A stretch of 64,000 nt of DNA, from contig UICE01000007.1 of the NCBI GenBank assembly GCA_900471815.1, positions 124,001 to 188,000 on the forward strand, in the 5' to 3' direction. Under the pieces are notes generated by a model, which saw only the letters and a list, made by a program, of their open reading frames with translations, did not search any database and was not told the DNA's origin. Of this stretch, positions 36,387-46,365 are shown piece by piece. The position numbers and the translations under genes were made by a program. Numbering within the stretch: the first letter of the stretch is position 1; every line of letters begins with the position of its first letter. This DNA is from Hyphomicrobiales bacterium (lineage in GTDB: Bacteria > Pseudomonadota > Alphaproteobacteria > Rhizobiales > Rhizobiaceae).

Positions 36387-36410
36387 AAAGGCCCGGAAAA
36401 CCGGGCCTTT
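36387..36410 (-). terminator. rho-independent terminator after amtB
   Basis: AAAGGCCCGG (36387-36396) pairs with CCGGGCCTTT (36401-36410) with an AAAA loop; on the minus strand it is followed by a TTTTGTTTT-like run. It lies 21 bases beyond the amtB stop. Confidence 0.9.
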
Positions 36411-36431
36411 CGAAATCCATGGGTGCAGCTA

Positions 36432-37808
36432 TCAATTATGATAGGCAGCTTCACCATGTGAGGTGAGGTCGAGACCGATAGACTCGTTTTCGGCCGTTGG
36501 ACGCAGGCCAACCAGCACGTCGACGATCTTGTAGAGGATGAACGAACCCACACCGCTCCATACGATGGTCACGGCAACTGCCTTGATCTGTACAAAGACC
36601 TGGCTGCCCATTGTTACGCCATCGGCGAAACCTGTGCCGCCAAGGGCCGCGCTGGTGAAGATACCAGTGCCGATAGCGCCGACGATACCGCCAATGCCGT
36701 GCACGCCGAACACATCGAGGCTGTCATCATAACCGAGCTTCGGCTTGACCACTGCGACCATGTAGTAGCAGATCGCGCTGGCAATCGCGCCAAGGGCGAT
36801 TGCGCCCACCGGTCCGATAGTACCCGCTGCTGGCGTGACTGCAACCAGACCGGCAACAATACCTGATGCTGCACCGAGCATGGATGCTGTCTTGCGAGCA
36901 AAGGCTTCAATGGCAACCCAGGCTACGATAGCACCGGCTGTTGCGGTGAAGGTATTGATCATGGCAAGCGCCGCTGTGCCATTGGCTTCGAGCGCCGAAC
37001 CGGCATTGAAGCCGAACCAGCCAACCCACAGAATTGCAGCACCGATCATGGTAAGCGGCATGGAGTGCGGAGCCATCATATCGCGGCCAAGACCTGCGCG
37101 CTTGCCGATAACGATAGCACCGACCAGACCTGCAACACCCGCGTTGATGTGAACAACTGTACCGCCCGCAAAATCAAGAGCGCCCCAGCCGAAGATCAGG
37201 CCGTTTGCATCCCAGACCATATGCGCAATCGGGAAGTAAACGAAGGTAACCCAAAGCGCGACGAACAGGATGGTCGCCGAGAACTTGATACGCTCAGCAA
37301 AGGCACCAACGATAAGCGCCGGAGTGATACAGGCGAATGTCATCTGGAAGCAGATGAAAACCAATTCCGGAATCTGGACGCCATCGGTAAAGGTGGCAGC
37401 GGCAGAATCAGGAGTAACGCCGGCAAGGAAAATTTTGCCCAATCCGCCCCAATAAGGGCTGGTGCTGCCGCCAAACGCAAAAGAATAACCATAGACAACC
37501 CAGATGATCATCACGACAGCCGTGATACCTGTGCACTGCATGAGCACTGACAGAACGTTTTTGGCGCGGACAAGACCGCCATAGAACAGGGCAAGACCCG
37601 GGAGGATCATGAACAGGACGAGGATTGTGGCAACCATCATCCAGGCGGTGTCGCCCTTGTTGATTGTCGCCACGGCTGCAGCTGCAGCTTCAGGAGCGGC
37701 GGGCGCTGCTTCCTGCGCAAAAGCGGCCAGCGAGCCGAATGCGGTCAAAGCCAGCGATCCCAGAAGGGAGCTGCCTGCCGCTTTGGTTAAACTGTTTGGA
37801 ATTTTCAT
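36432..37808 (-). CDS. amtB: ammonium transporter AmtB
   Basis: The 458-residue protein has a signal peptide (residues ~1-35, AAFA-QEA), an Ala-rich spacer, and eleven transmembrane helices. 'LFYGGLVRAKNVLS' and 'DFAGGTVVHINAGVAGLVGA' (with the first pore His) and 'VFGVHGIGGIVGAIGTGIF' (second pore His) are diagnostic. It imports ammonium and is closed by GlnK. ATG 37808 follows AAGGAGAG. It lies 25 bases after glnK and shares its sigma-54 promoter. Confidence 0.97.
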   Translation of the reverse strand: MKIPNSLTKAAGSSLLGSLALTAFGSLAAFAQEAAPAAPEAAAAAVATINKGDTAWMMVATILVLFMILPGLALFYGGLVRAKNVLSVLMQCTGITAVVMIIWVVYGYSFAFGGSTSPYWGGLGKIFLAGVTPDSAAATFTDGVQIPELVFICFQMTFACITPALIVGAFAERIKFSATILFVALWVTFVYFPIAHMVWDANGLIFGWGALDFAGGTVVHINAGVAGLVGAIVIGKRAGLGRDMMAPHSMPLTMIGAAILWVGWFGFNAGSALEANGTAALAMINTFTATAGAIVAWVAIEAFARKTASMLGAASGIVAGLVAVTPAAGTIGPVGAIALGAIASAICYYMVAVVKPKLGYDDSLDVFGVHGIGGIVGAIGTGIFTSAALGGTGFADGVTMGSQVFVQIKAVAVTIVWSGVGSFILYKIVDVLVGLRPTAENESIGLDLTSHGEAAYHN

Positions 37809-37833
37809 TATGCTCTCCTTGAACCCCAATAAT

Positions 37834-38172
37834 TTACAGCGCTTCGGTGTCGGTCTCGCCCGTGCGGATACGGACGGCCTGCTCGATGCTGAGAACGAAA
37901 ATCTTGCCGTCACCGATCTGGCCGGTCTTGGCGGCGGCAGTGATGGCTTCGACGGCGGTATCGACGAGATCGGATGCGACAGCGACTTCCACCTTCAGTT
38001 TGGGAAGAAAGCTGACGGCATATTCCGCGCCACGATAAATTTCGGTGTGCCCCTTTTGGCGGCCGTAACCCTTCACCTCAGTGACGGTCAGGCCCTGGAT
38101 GCCGACAGCGGTGAGTGCTTCGCGCACCTCGTCCAACTTGAACGGCTTGATGATGGCCATCACAATTTTCAT
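37834..38172 (-). CDS. glnK: nitrogen regulatory protein PII (GlnK)
   Basis: The 112-residue PII protein has 'MKIVMAIIKPFKLDEVREAL', the T-loop 'GHTEIYRGAEY' with the uridylylated Tyr51, and 'GQIGDGKIFVLSIEQAVRIR' for ATP and 2-oxoglutarate binding. It inhibits AmtB when nitrogen is plentiful. It is the first gene of glnK-amtB and sits behind a near-consensus sigma-54 promoter. Confidence 0.97.
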   Translation of the reverse strand: MKIVMAIIKPFKLDEVREALTAVGIQGLTVTEVKGYGRQKGHTEIYRGAEYAVSFLPKLKVEVAVASDLVDTAVEAITAAAKTGQIGDGKIFVLSIEQAVRIRTGETDTEAL

Positions 38173-38287
38173 TGACTATACCCCTGCGCTTTGCGCGGTG
38201 CCCCTCAGATGGAATTATCTGAACTCTCAGCAACCGCGTTGAACCCATCGCCTCTGGCCATAGGCCATTGGTGACTGCTCAGGAGTA

Positions 38288-38303
38288 TTCAAGTTCCGTG
38301 CCA
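38288..38303 (-). promoter_or_regulatory. sigma-54 (RpoN) promoter of glnK-amtB
   Basis: On the minus strand the bases read TGGCACGGAACTTGAA, which matches the sigma-54 consensus TGGCACRNNNNTTGCW at all defined positions but one. It is about 115 bases before the glnK start. Nitrogen control through NtrC is expected from the family; I could not define a convincing NtrC site upstream. Confidence 0.85.
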
Positions 38304-38425
38304 GATTCGAAAAATACTTCTAATATACTGAAATCAAAAAGATATTTTTTAAGTTCGGCTTACAATATCAGTGCAATGCAGCAATATGCCTAAAATTTAG
38401 GCGATTAGCAGGTGGCGATCAGAGT

Positions 38426-39310
38426 TCACTCCGTACTATGCACACGAATTAGGCCTTCCTGCGCGGTAGAGGCGATTAAAGTGCCGTCACGGCTATAAAG
38501 TGCGCCACGATTGAAGCCCCTGGCGCCCGATGTACTGGGACTATCTGCGGTATAGAGCATCCAATCATCGAAACTGAAGGGCCTGTGAAACCACATGGCG
38601 TGGTCGAGGCTGGCAACCTGCAGATCCCGATCAAAAATATTACGGCCATGCGCGTAAAGCGACGTATCGAGCAGCGTCATGTCTGAAAGATAGGCAAGAA
38701 CTGCTGCCTGGATCGCACGATCCTCCGGCACGGGACCGGTGGCCTTTATCCACACGCTCTGCTCAGGCGGGAGCTTATCGCGGGTCAGATAATGCCGAAG
38801 CGAAAGCGGCTTGATCTCGATGGGCCGGTCCTGCTCCCAATATTGCCGGATAATCTTGGGAGCGTTCTGGAGATATTGCTCCTTCATATCTTTGTCAGAG
38901 ATGAGATTTTCCGGTTCGGGAACATCCAACGGTTTCGGCTTTTGGTGCTCGAGTCCTTCCTCCTCAATCTGGAATGAGGCTTCCAGAGAGAAGATGGCAT
39001 GGCCGTGCTGGATTGCCACAACGCGCCGTGTGGTAAAGCTCGAACCATCGCGGATGCGGTCGACCTCGTAGATGATCGGCACTTTGGGATCGCCCGCCCG
39101 CATGAAATAACCATGCAGGGAATGTACGTGCCGGAGCGGGTCAACGGTGCGCTGTGCTGCAACAAGCGCCTGTCCGATAACCTGGCCGCCAAAAACGCGC
39201 TGCCAGCCCACCTGGGGGCTGCGACCTCGAAACAGGTTGTGTTCAAGCGTCTCAAGGTCGAGTATGGACAGAAGCTCGGTCATAGCTGTTGACTTGGGTG
39301 CTTCGGACAT
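38426..39310 (-). CDS. tesB: acyl-CoA thioesterase II
   Basis: The 294-residue double-hotdog protein has 'NLFRGRSPQVGWQRVFGGQV' and 'VHSLHGYFMRAGDPKVPIIY' in the first domain and 'ASLDHAMWFHRPFSFDDWML' in the second. It hydrolyses acyl-CoAs of medium and long chains. Start ATG 39310 has GGAG 10 bases upstream and is preferred over two other in-frame ATGs. It is divergent from the UbiH-type gene. Confidence 0.95.
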   Translation of the reverse strand: MSEAPKSTAMTELLSILDLETLEHNLFRGRSPQVGWQRVFGGQVIGQALVAAQRTVDPLRHVHSLHGYFMRAGDPKVPIIYEVDRIRDGSSFTTRRVVAIQHGHAIFSLEASFQIEEEGLEHQKPKPLDVPEPENLISDKDMKEQYLQNAPKIIRQYWEQDRPIEIKPLSLRHYLTRDKLPPEQSVWIKATGPVPEDRAIQAAVLAYLSDMTLLDTSLYAHGRNIFDRDLQVASLDHAMWFHRPFSFDDWMLYTADSPSTSGARGFNRGALYSRDGTLIASTAQEGLIRVHSTE

Positions 39311-39394
39311 GATCGGACATCTCCAGTTCGTCTGTTTCATCGCTTGCAACAGGAACAGCCCGACAAGTCAAGTATTCACCATCCGGAGGCAATC

Positions 39395-40618
39395 ATGGAC
39401 GCAACCCGCACAGACATTATTATCGCCGGAGCAGGTTATGTCGGCATGGCCACTGCTGTCGCGCTGAAGTCTTCTGCACCGCATCTCGGGGTGACCGTTA
39501 TCGATGCAGCCCCCGCTGGTGTCTGGCGTAATGATACACGTGCATCGGCTATCGCGGCGGCGGCGAGCCGCATGCTGGACAAGCTTGGATGCTGGCAGAG
39601 TATCCTGCCGGAGGCTCAACCGATCAATGAGATGGTCGTGACGGACTCACGCACCGCCGATCCAGTTCGGCCCGTATTCCTGACCTTTGATGGCGAGATT
39701 GAACCGGGAGAGCCATTTGCGCATATGGTAGAAAACCGGCTTCTGAATGCTTCGCTACGAGAAAAGGCCGACAAGCTGGGCATAGTCTTTATTGAAGGCG
39801 CGCCGGTGCATGGCTTTGAGCAAGGTGATAACGGTCTGACGGTCCGCTATGGCGATGAAGAATCGTTGCAGGCGCGGCTGCTGATTGCGGCGGATGGCGT
39901 GAAATCACGCCTGCGCGATATGGCAGGCATCAAGACGGTCAATTGGGAATACGGCCAGTCCGGAATCGTGTGCACAGTCGCCCATGAGCGCCCGCACAAT
40001 GGCCGCGCGGAAGAGCACTTCCTGCCCGCAGGCCCTTTCGCGGTGCTGCCGCTGAAAGGCAATCGCTCGTCGCTGGTCTGGACTGAACGGACTGCGGATG
40101 CTGACCGGCTCGTCAAGGAAGATGAATTCGTATTTGATGCCGAACTCGAACAACGCTTCGGTTTGAAGCTTGGCGAATTGCGTGTCGAAGGTCCGCGCAA
40201 AGCTTTCCCGCTAAGCCTGACGCTGGCACGGGATTTCATCAAGCCCCGTTTCGCGCTTGTCGGTGATGCGGCCCATGGTATCCATCCCATCGCCGGTCAG
40301 GGCCTTAATCTCGGCTTCAAGGACGCCGCCGCCCTTGCCGAAACGATCGTCGATGCGGATCGGCTCGGCCTCGATATTGGCTCTATTGCAGTGCTGGAGC
40401 GCTACCAGACATGGCGCCGTTTCGATACGGTGCAGATGGGAGTAACCACGGACGTTCTCAACCGGCTTTTCTCTAATGACAACGTGCCCATACGCGCCTT
40501 GCGTGATTTTGGTCTCGGCCTTGTCGAGCGCATGCCGCGGCTCAAGGGGTTCTTCATCCGCCAAGCCGCGGGCTTGTCACCGACCGCCCCCAAACTGTTG
40601 CAGGGGCAGTCGATTTAA
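39395..40618 (+). CDS. UbiH/UbiF-family FAD-dependent hydroxylase
   Basis: The 407-residue flavoprotein has the dinucleotide motif 'IIIAGAGYVGMATAVAL' near residue 8, 'LLIAADGVKSRLRDMAGI' (DG motif) near 170, and 'FALVGDAAHGIHPIAGQGLN' near 287, all conserved in ubiquinone-ring hydroxylases. It probably hydroxylates a ubiquinone intermediate; which ring position cannot be told. ATG 39395 follows CCGGAGG. Confidence 0.92.
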   Translation: MDATRTDIIIAGAGYVGMATAVALKSSAPHLGVTVIDAAPAGVWRNDTRASAIAAAASRMLDKLGCWQSILPEAQPINEMVVTDSRTADPVRPVFLTFDGEIEPGEPFAHMVENRLLNASLREKADKLGIVFIEGAPVHGFEQGDNGLTVRYGDEESLQARLLIAADGVKSRLRDMAGIKTVNWEYGQSGIVCTVAHERPHNGRAEEHFLPAGPFAVLPLKGNRSSLVWTERTADADRLVKEDEFVFDAELEQRFGLKLGELRVEGPRKAFPLSLTLARDFIKPRFALVGDAAHGIHPIAGQGLNLGFKDAAALAETIVDADRLGLDIGSIAVLERYQTWRRFDTVQMGVTTDVLNRLFSNDNVPIRALRDFGLGLVERMPRLKGFFIRQAAGLSPTAPKLLQGQSI

Positions 40619-40639
40619 CATTTGCACTACAGTCGCCGC

Positions 40640-41680
40640 CTAAAGCGGACGCGGATATTTCCGGTAGATCGTTTCGATTTCAGCCAGAACTTCCGGCGAA
40701 AGCTTGAGATCGGCCGCAGCTATGTCGGTCTTCAGATGATCCATTGAAGTTGCTCCGATGATCACGGAAGTCATGAATGGCCGGGTGAGCGCGAAAGCAA
40801 TGGCCATTTGTGCCACGTCAAGGCCGTGTTTCCGCGCCAGTTCCACATAGGCGCGCACCGCTGGCTCGGAATGCTCATTATTGCGCCAGAGCCCGCCGGT
40901 CTGGATCGCACCGCGTGTACCCGCCGGAACTTTTCCATCCAGATATTTACCTGTAAGCACACCTGAAGCGAGCGATGAATAGGCCAATAGGCCCACATCC
41001 TCATGGTGACTGAGTTCGGCAAGGTCGAGATCGAACACGCGCTGGATCAGACTGTATTCGTTCTGCACGGAGACAACACGCGGCAAGTCGCTGCGCTCCG
41101 CAAGTTTCAGCCATTGACCGATACCCCAAGCGGTTTCATTCGAAAGGCCGATCTGCCTGATCTTGCCTTCCTTGACCATATCGCCAAGACCAAGCAGTGC
41201 ATCTTCGATCTGATCGAGAACCTCCGTCTGGTTTTGGGTATGCGGCGCGTACTTCCATGCTGTACCGAAATGATAATGGCCGCGCGCGGCGTAATGCACC
41301 TGATAAAGATCGATATAATCGGTCTGCAGTCGTTTCAGGCTGCCTTCCACCGCTTCGCGCACACTGGCACGGCTTGGCTTGTTGCCTTCACGAATCCAGC
41401 TATTGCCGCCACCCGAAATCTTCGTCGCCAGAACAAAGCGATCACGCTTGCCGGTCTTCTTGAACCAGCTGCCAATATATGACTCGGTTTTACCATAGGT
41501 TTCGGGACTGGACGGAATCGCATAGACTTCCGCCGTATCCATGAAATTGACGCCCGCATCCAGAGCATAATCGATCTGGTTGTGCGCATCGGCTTCAGTG
41601 TTCTGTACACCCCAGGTCATGGTGCCGAGGCAGATTTCCGTGACGTCAATATCCGTCCGGCCAAGTTTCTTCAGTTTCAA
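40640..41680 (-). CDS. aldo/keto reductase (Tas-like)
   Basis: The 346-residue NADPH-dependent reductase has the AKR tetrad region: 'GVNFMDTAEVYAIPSSPETY' with catalytic Tyr, a Lys in 'FVLATKISGG', and His in 'DLYQVHYAARGH'. Overall pattern and length resemble E. coli Tas. The substrate is unknown. It is convergent with the UbiH-type gene and preceded by a small membrane protein gene. Confidence 0.92.
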   Translation of the reverse strand: MKLKKLGRTDIDVTEICLGTMTWGVQNTEADAHNQIDYALDAGVNFMDTAEVYAIPSSPETYGKTESYIGSWFKKTGKRDRFVLATKISGGGNSWIREGNKPSRASVREAVEGSLKRLQTDYIDLYQVHYAARGHYHFGTAWKYAPHTQNQTEVLDQIEDALLGLGDMVKEGKIRQIGLSNETAWGIGQWLKLAERSDLPRVVSVQNEYSLIQRVFDLDLAELSHHEDVGLLAYSSLASGVLTGKYLDGKVPAGTRGAIQTGGLWRNNEHSEPAVRAYVELARKHGLDVAQMAIAFALTRPFMTSVIIGATSMDHLKTDIAAADLKLSPEVLAEIETIYRKYPRPL

Positions 41681-41703
41681 GGGAAGTTTCCTATCTCGAT
41701 TGA

Positions 41704-42228
41704 TCAGTCGACCTCAAGGCCAAGCTTTTGTTTGAGCTTCTTGACACGCTGGCCGTAAGTGGGAGGAACGGTGACAGCAGCCGCAGCTTTGCCTACCATA
41801 TCAATCAATTCAAGCTTTTCCATATCGTTTAACCTCTGCCGCAAAAGTGGCGCGGTCTTTTCGATGACGGTGACCGCATCATCGATCTGGCTTGAAGCCC
41901 ATTTTGCATAGATCACGGCCTCATCTGCCTTGGCAGGATCGCAAATATCGATAATCGCATTCCGTACGGCTTCGTAGTGTTTTTCTGTGATCGGAGTATC
42001 TTCACAAACAATGGCGAAGATGAGCGTTGCCGCAGCAAGAACCGGATCCTCAATCGCCGTCAAAGGCGAGTGTTCATGCTGAATGCGTATCTTTCTGCGA
42101 CGCAGATAGCCACGCGCCTTTCCGGCAGTATCAATGACATCACTTGCTGCGTCACCCAAGGTGCGCATACGATACCACCAGAAAAGACCGCCCCCGACAA
42201 TTCCAAGCAAAGCCAGAAGAATATGCAT
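41704..42228 (-). CDS. membrane-anchored protein with TerB-like domain
   Basis: The 174-residue protein has one N-terminal transmembrane helix (residues ~3-20, IVGGGLFWWYRM) followed by a basic segment and a helical domain. The pattern 'PVLAAATLIFAIVCEDTPIT' resembles TerB-like proteins but key acidic residues are less clear than in the 20555-21031 protein. Function is unknown. It sits 23 bases before the aldo/keto reductase and could share its transcript. Confidence 0.65.
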   Translation of the reverse strand: MHILLALLGIVGGGLFWWYRMRTLGDAASDVIDTAGKARGYLRRRKIRIQHEHSPLTAIEDPVLAAATLIFAIVCEDTPITEKHYEAVRNAIIDICDPAKADEAVIYAKWASSQIDDAVTVIEKTAPLLRQRLNDMEKLELIDMVGKAAAAVTVPPTYGQRVKKLKQKLGLEVD

Positions 42229-42385
42229 TTACAAGATCCCGTTTGATTTTTTCGTTCTACAGGGAGGATATCCATTTGTATATTATGCCAAGGTAGGGCC
42301 GCCATGGATTTGATACGGAACACTGATAGATATTACACGTTAACGGACGTACACCGATACATATCTCAACGAGGGAGAGACACTC

Positions 42386-42823
42386 ATGGACAGACAAGCA
42401 ACGGCAATTTGGCAGGGCGCGCTGAAAGACGGTAAAGGAACGCTGGACACGCAAAGTGGTGCCCTGAAAGCTCTTCCCTATAATTTCAAGGCGCGCTTCG
42501 AAGATGAAAGCGGCAAATCAGGCACCAATCCGGAAGAACTGCTTGCTGCTGCCCATGCCGGCTGCTTTGCCATGCAGCTTTCGCATTTTCTGGCTGAGAA
42601 CGGCACACCGGCCGCCAACCTCGATGCCAAGGCAGTTGTTTCCATCAGCCCTGCAGCGGGCGGCGGCTTTGAGATCACCAAAAGCGCCTTGACGCTTGTC
42701 GGCGATGTTCCCGGCATTGACGCCGATACATTTGCAAAGCTTGCCGGTCAGGCCAAGGCAACCTGTCCGCTTTCAAAGGCACTCGGCGCGATTGAAGTAA
42801 CGCTCGACGCCAAGCTGGCGTAA
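42386..42823 (+). CDS. OsmC family peroxiredoxin
   Basis: The 145-residue protein has 'GTNPEELLAAAHAGCFAMQL' with the first catalytic Cys near residue 57 and '[12 protein letters not shown]' with the second near 127, the Ohr/OsmC pair that reduces organic hydroperoxides. The spacing fits the OsmC subgroup. ATG 42386 follows GAGGGAG. Its 3' end overlaps the opposing nucleotidyltransferase-like frame. Confidence 0.93.
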   Translation: MDRQATAIWQGALKDGKGTLDTQSGALKALPYNFKARFEDESGKSGTNPEELLAAAHAGCFAMQLSHFLAENGTPAANLDAKAVVSISPAAGGGFEITKSALTLVGDVPGIDADTFAKLAGQAKATCPLSKALGAIEVTLDAKLA

Positions 42824-43733
42824 CCGAAACATTTGGCATCCATATATCCTCGGGAGGGCCCGAGGATCTGGCAATTGATGGAAAGATCGAGAGCTTTCTC
42901 TTGGGTTCTGTGGTCAATTCTGAGAATAGTGCAACTTCATTCGTATAAAACTCTTGAGCTACTGCAAACCTGGTCGAGTTCTTTCGAGTTACCTTTTCTT
43001 CAAGGCGCGGCATATTCAGTTCGTGGAATCCATATCGCGATTCCAGATATAATTTCAAGGCTGCTGGAACCGAGCCGAGGCCCATTTCACGGGTCAGCTT
43101 CTTTTTCTCAATCAAATCCAGAATATCCAACTTAGCCTTTTCATCAATTTTCAAATCCGAAAGGCATTCGATTATATTCATTGGCGGCAAACGTTGGAAA
43201 TCGTGTTGGGCCATCCAATCCAAAGCAACAATCGGTCGTATGAGATAGAATAATTTTTTTAGTTTTACTTCTAATCCCAAACTACCCACGCGAGACAGAT
43301 GAGAACGCGCAAGGCCAAGATAGTGGCGTGAAACTTTTTCGGGCTCGATAATTTCGTCCAGAACAGCCAGCAAGCGTTTGCGAAATCTCTCATCCTGTTG
43401 ATAAGTAATTGGTGATTTCGCCCACTCAGCAACGACCGCATTGCCAGCAAAAGCAAGTAATAGCGCCTTCTTCAGGTCCCATCCGCCTGTGTCTATCTCA
43501 CCAACGATAGGAAACTCGATAACATCCCGTGCCATTTCGAGTTGCAGATGATCTCGCACAGACCGGATATATATGAATCGGCAATCATAATCGCTGTCCG
43601 GTGAGGGAAACCCCCAAGCCCGGCTTCCGCTCTCGATAGCCAAGGGTATATTTACGCCGGTGGCCTCAATGTCAGATAGGCGCTGCCGGATTCCGGCAAC
43701 AGCCTCTTGCGAAAAGCCGGAGGGTAGACTCAA
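42675..43733 (-). CDS. RlaP/YcgL-like nucleotidyltransferase protein, extended C-terminus
   Basis: The frame from TTG 43733 gives 352 residues. The N-terminal part has a nucleotidyltransferase motif, '[20 protein letters not shown]', with the Gly-Ser and the Asp-x-Asp, followed by the '[11 protein letters not shown]'-like region of the COG3541 (YcgL/RlaP) family, whose targets are unknown. The TTG overlaps the sdhB stop as TTGA, suggesting coupling. Homologues usually end near residue 250-270; here the last ~85 residues are out of family pattern and the final 149 bases are antisense to the OsmC gene, so the natural stop appears to be lost. The gene is AT-rich compared with its neighbours, suggesting transfer. 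Confidence 0.7.
   Translation of the reverse strand: MSLPSGFSQEAVAGIRQRLSDIEATGVNIPLAIESGSRAWGFPSPDSDYDCRFIYIRSVRDHLQLEMARDVIEFPIVGEIDTGGWDLKKALLLAFAGNAVVAEWAKSPITYQQDERFRKRLLAVLDEIIEPEKVSRHYLGLARSHLSRVGSLGLEVKLKKLFYLIRPIVALDWMAQHDFQRLPPMNIIECLSDLKIDEKAKLDILDLIEKKKLTREMGLGSVPAALKLYLESRYGFHELNMPRLEEKVTRKNSTRFAVAQEFYTNEVALFSELTTEPKRKLSIFPSIARSSGPPEDIWMPNVSVTPAWRRALLQSRRVPLKADRLPWPDRQALQMYRRQCREHRRQASRRFW
42846..42867. terminator. stem-loop after osmC gene
   Basis: ATCCTCGGG (42846-42854) pairs with CCCGAGGAT (42859-42867), 22 bases past the OsmC stop. It resembles half of the dispersed palindromic repeat. No T-run follows. It also lies within the opposing nucleotidyltransferase-like frame. Confidence 0.5.
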
Positions 43734-44509
43734 ACCCGGCGCTCCACCATCATCTTCTTGATTTCGGCAATTGCCTTGGCAGGGTTCAGACCCTTGGGGC
43801 AAGTTTGCGCGCAGTTCATAATCGTGTGGCAACGGTAAAGCCGGAAAGGATCTTCCAGATTGTCCAGGCGTTCGCCTGTTGCCTCGTCACGGCTGTCAAT
43901 CAGCCAGCGATAGGCCTGCAAGAGAACAGCAGGGCCGAGATAGCGGTCGCCATTCCACCAATAGCTTGGGCACGATGTCGAGCAGCATGCGCACAGGATG
44001 CATTCGTAAAGGCCGTCCAGCTTGGCGCGGTCTTCATGGCTTTGCAGCCATTCCTTTGCAGGTTCCGGCGAAACGGTTTTCAACCAGGGCTCAATCGAGC
44101 GGTGTTGCGCATAGAAATTCGACAGGTCCGGCACCAGATCCTTGACCACCGGCAAGTGCGGCAAAGGATAAATCTTCACTGCGCCTTTGATCTCATCCAT
44201 ACCCTTGGTGCAGGCGAGTGTGTTTGTACCATCAATATTCATGGCACATGAGCCGCAAATGCCTTCACGGCAGGAGCGGCGCAAAGTTAGCGTCGGATCG
44301 ATCTTGTTCTTGATCCATAACAGCCCATCAAGAACCATCGGGCCGCAATCATCCAGATCGACATAATATGTATCGATGCGCGGGTTTTCACCATCATCCG
44401 GCGACCAGCGGTAAATCCGGTATTCGCGCAAATTATTGGCACCGGCCGGACGCTCCCAGGTCTTGCCGGGCTGCATCTTCGAATTTTTGGGAAGTGCAAG
44501 TTCAACCAT
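43730..44509 (-). CDS. sdhB: succinate dehydrogenase iron-sulfur subunit
   Basis: The 259-residue subunit carries three Fe-S clusters: [2Fe-2S] in '[20 protein letters not shown]' (followed by the last Cys), [4Fe-4S] in '[12 protein letters not shown]', and [3Fe-4S] in '[17 protein letters not shown]'. It passes electrons from SdhA to ubiquinone. It is the last gene of sdhCDAB, with the next frame starting in its stop. Confidence 0.98.
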   Translation of the reverse strand: MVELALPKNSKMQPGKTWERPAGANNLREYRIYRWSPDDGENPRIDTYYVDLDDCGPMVLDGLLWIKNKIDPTLTLRRSCREGICGSCAMNIDGTNTLACTKGMDEIKGAVKIYPLPHLPVVKDLVPDLSNFYAQHRSIEPWLKTVSPEPAKEWLQSHEDRAKLDGLYECILCACCSTSCPSYWWNGDRYLGPAVLLQAYRWLIDSRDEATGERLDNLEDPFRLYRCHTIMNCAQTCPKGLNPAKAIAEIKKMMVERRV

Positions 44510-44524
44510 AATGCTCTTATTCCC

Positions 44525-46357
44525 TTAGTACACGCGCGCTTTTGGCGCGATCTTGGCGAGGCTGATGCCGCCGTCCTCTTCCTTGACCAGCGGATCAAGG
44601 TGAACAGGACGATAGCCGAGCGTAACTTTGCCCTCAGGCGTCAGCCATGCAAGACTGTGCTTGCGCCAGTTGACATCATCGCGGTTCGGAAAATCCTCAT
44701 GCGCATGCGCGCCGCGGCTTTCCTTGCGGGCTTCCGCAGCAACAACTGTGGTCAGAGCATTGGCCATGAGGTTTTCCAGCTCCAGCGTTTCCACCAGATC
44801 GGAATTCCAGATCATCGACCTATCGGTCACCTTCACGTCAGGCAACTCGCTCCAGATTTTCTCCATGCGGATGACGCCGGACTTCAGCGAGTCCGATGTG
44901 CGGAACACAGCAGCATCTTCCTGCATTGTCCTTTGCATCTTCTCGCGCAGCACAGCCGTTGGCGTTCCGCCATTGGCATGACGCAGCCGGTCAAAGCGAT
45001 CCATGATCTTCGTGACCGAGGCCTCGTTAATTTCCGGGATTTTTGAATTGCGGTCGATCACCTGACCGGCGCGAATGGCAGCGGCACGACCGAACACAAC
45101 CAGATCGATCAGCGAATTGGAGCCGAGCCGATTGGCACCATGAACCGAAGCGCAACCGGCCTCGCCCACAGCCATCAGACCGGGCTGGATGCGATCCGGA
45201 TTTTCCGGCGTCGGATTGAGCGCCTCTCCCCAATAATTGGTGGGAATCCCGCCCATGTTGTAGTGAACTGTCGGCAGAACCGGAATGGGTTCGCGGGTCA
45301 GGTCGACACCGGCGAAAATCTTTGCCGATTCGGAAATGCCGGGAAGACGCTCATGCAGAACCGCAGGGTCAAGATGATCCAGATGCAGGAAAATATGATC
45401 CTTGTCCTTGCCGACACCGCGACCTTCGCGAATTTCCAACGTCATGCAGCGGGAAACCACGTCGCGGGAAGCAAGATCCTTTGCGGAAGGGGCATAACGC
45501 TCCATGAAGCGCTCACCTTCGGAATTGACCAGATAGCCACCCTCGCCGCGCGCACCTTCAGTAATCAGGCAGCCGGCGCCATAAATGCCGGTCGGGTGAA
45601 ACTGGACAAATTCCATGTCCTGCAAAGGCAAGCCAGCGCGGGCAACCATGCCGCCACCATCACCGGTGCAAGTATGCGCCGAGGTTGCGGAGAAATAAGA
45701 GCGGCCATAACCGCCTGTTGCCATGACCACCATCTTGGCGGCAAAGCGGTGAATTGTGCCGTCATCAAGGTTCCAAGCAACAACGCCAGTAATCGTGCCG
45801 TCTTCATCCTGAATGAGATCAAGCGCGAAATATTCGATGAAGAACTGCGCATTGTGGCGCAATGACTGGCCATAAAGCGTGTGCAGGATAGCATGGCCGG
45901 TGCGGTCTGCCGCAGCGCAAGTACGCTGCACGGGCGGACCGTCGCCATAATTCATCATATGGCCGCCAAATGGACGCTGGTAAATCTTGCCTTCTTCAGT
46001 ACGGGAGAAAGGCACACCATAATGCTCAAGCTCATAAACCGCAGCTGGTGCCTCGCGGGCCAGATATTCCATGGCATCGGTATCGCCGAGCCAGTCGGAA
46101 CCCTTGACGGTATCGAACATATGCCACTGCCAGGAGTCTGCACCCATATTGCTGAGCGAGGCGGCAATACCGCCCTGCGCCGCAACCGTATGGGAACGGG
46201 TCGGGAAAACCTTGGTAATACAGGCTGTTTTCAAGCCCTGTTCGGCCATGCCAAGCGTGGCGCGAAGACCGGCGCCGCCAGCACCGACGACAACCACATC
46301 GAACTTGTGGTCAACGAATGTGTAGGGCTTTGCGGCTTTGTTTTCTGTAGTTGCCAT
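44525..46357 (-). CDS. sdhA: succinate dehydrogenase flavoprotein subunit
   Basis: The 610-residue catalytic subunit oxidises succinate to fumarate. It has the FAD motif '[20 protein letters not shown]' near residue 20, '[16 protein letters not shown]' with the His that binds FAD covalently, and '[20 protein letters not shown]' with substrate-binding residues. The gene overlaps nothing; it follows sdhD by 8 bases and precedes sdhB by 15 bases. Confidence 0.98.
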   Translation of the reverse strand: MATTENKAAKPYTFVDHKFDVVVVGAGGAGLRATLGMAEQGLKTACITKVFPTRSHTVAAQGGIAASLSNMGADSWQWHMFDTVKGSDWLGDTDAMEYLAREAPAAVYELEHYGVPFSRTEEGKIYQRPFGGHMMNYGDGPPVQRTCAAADRTGHAILHTLYGQSLRHNAQFFIEYFALDLIQDEDGTITGVVAWNLDDGTIHRFAAKMVVMATGGYGRSYFSATSAHTCTGDGGGMVARAGLPLQDMEFVQFHPTGIYGAGCLITEGARGEGGYLVNSEGERFMERYAPSAKDLASRDVVSRCMTLEIREGRGVGKDKDHIFLHLDHLDPAVLHERLPGISESAKIFAGVDLTREPIPVLPTVHYNMGGIPTNYWGEALNPTPENPDRIQPGLMAVGEAGCASVHGANRLGSNSLIDLVVFGRAAAIRAGQVIDRNSKIPEINEASVTKIMDRFDRLRHANGGTPTAVLREKMQRTMQEDAAVFRTSDSLKSGVIRMEKIWSELPDVKVTDRSMIWNSDLVETLELENLMANALTTVVAAEARKESRGAHAHEDFPNRDDVNWRKHSLAWLTPEGKVTLGYRPVHLDPLVKEEDGGISLAKIAPKARVY

Positions 46358-46365
46358 AATAGAGC

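Noticed and set aside
38360-38395. NtrC binding site upstream of glnK
   Set aside because: TGCA-containing sequence is present but does not form the expected inverted repeat.
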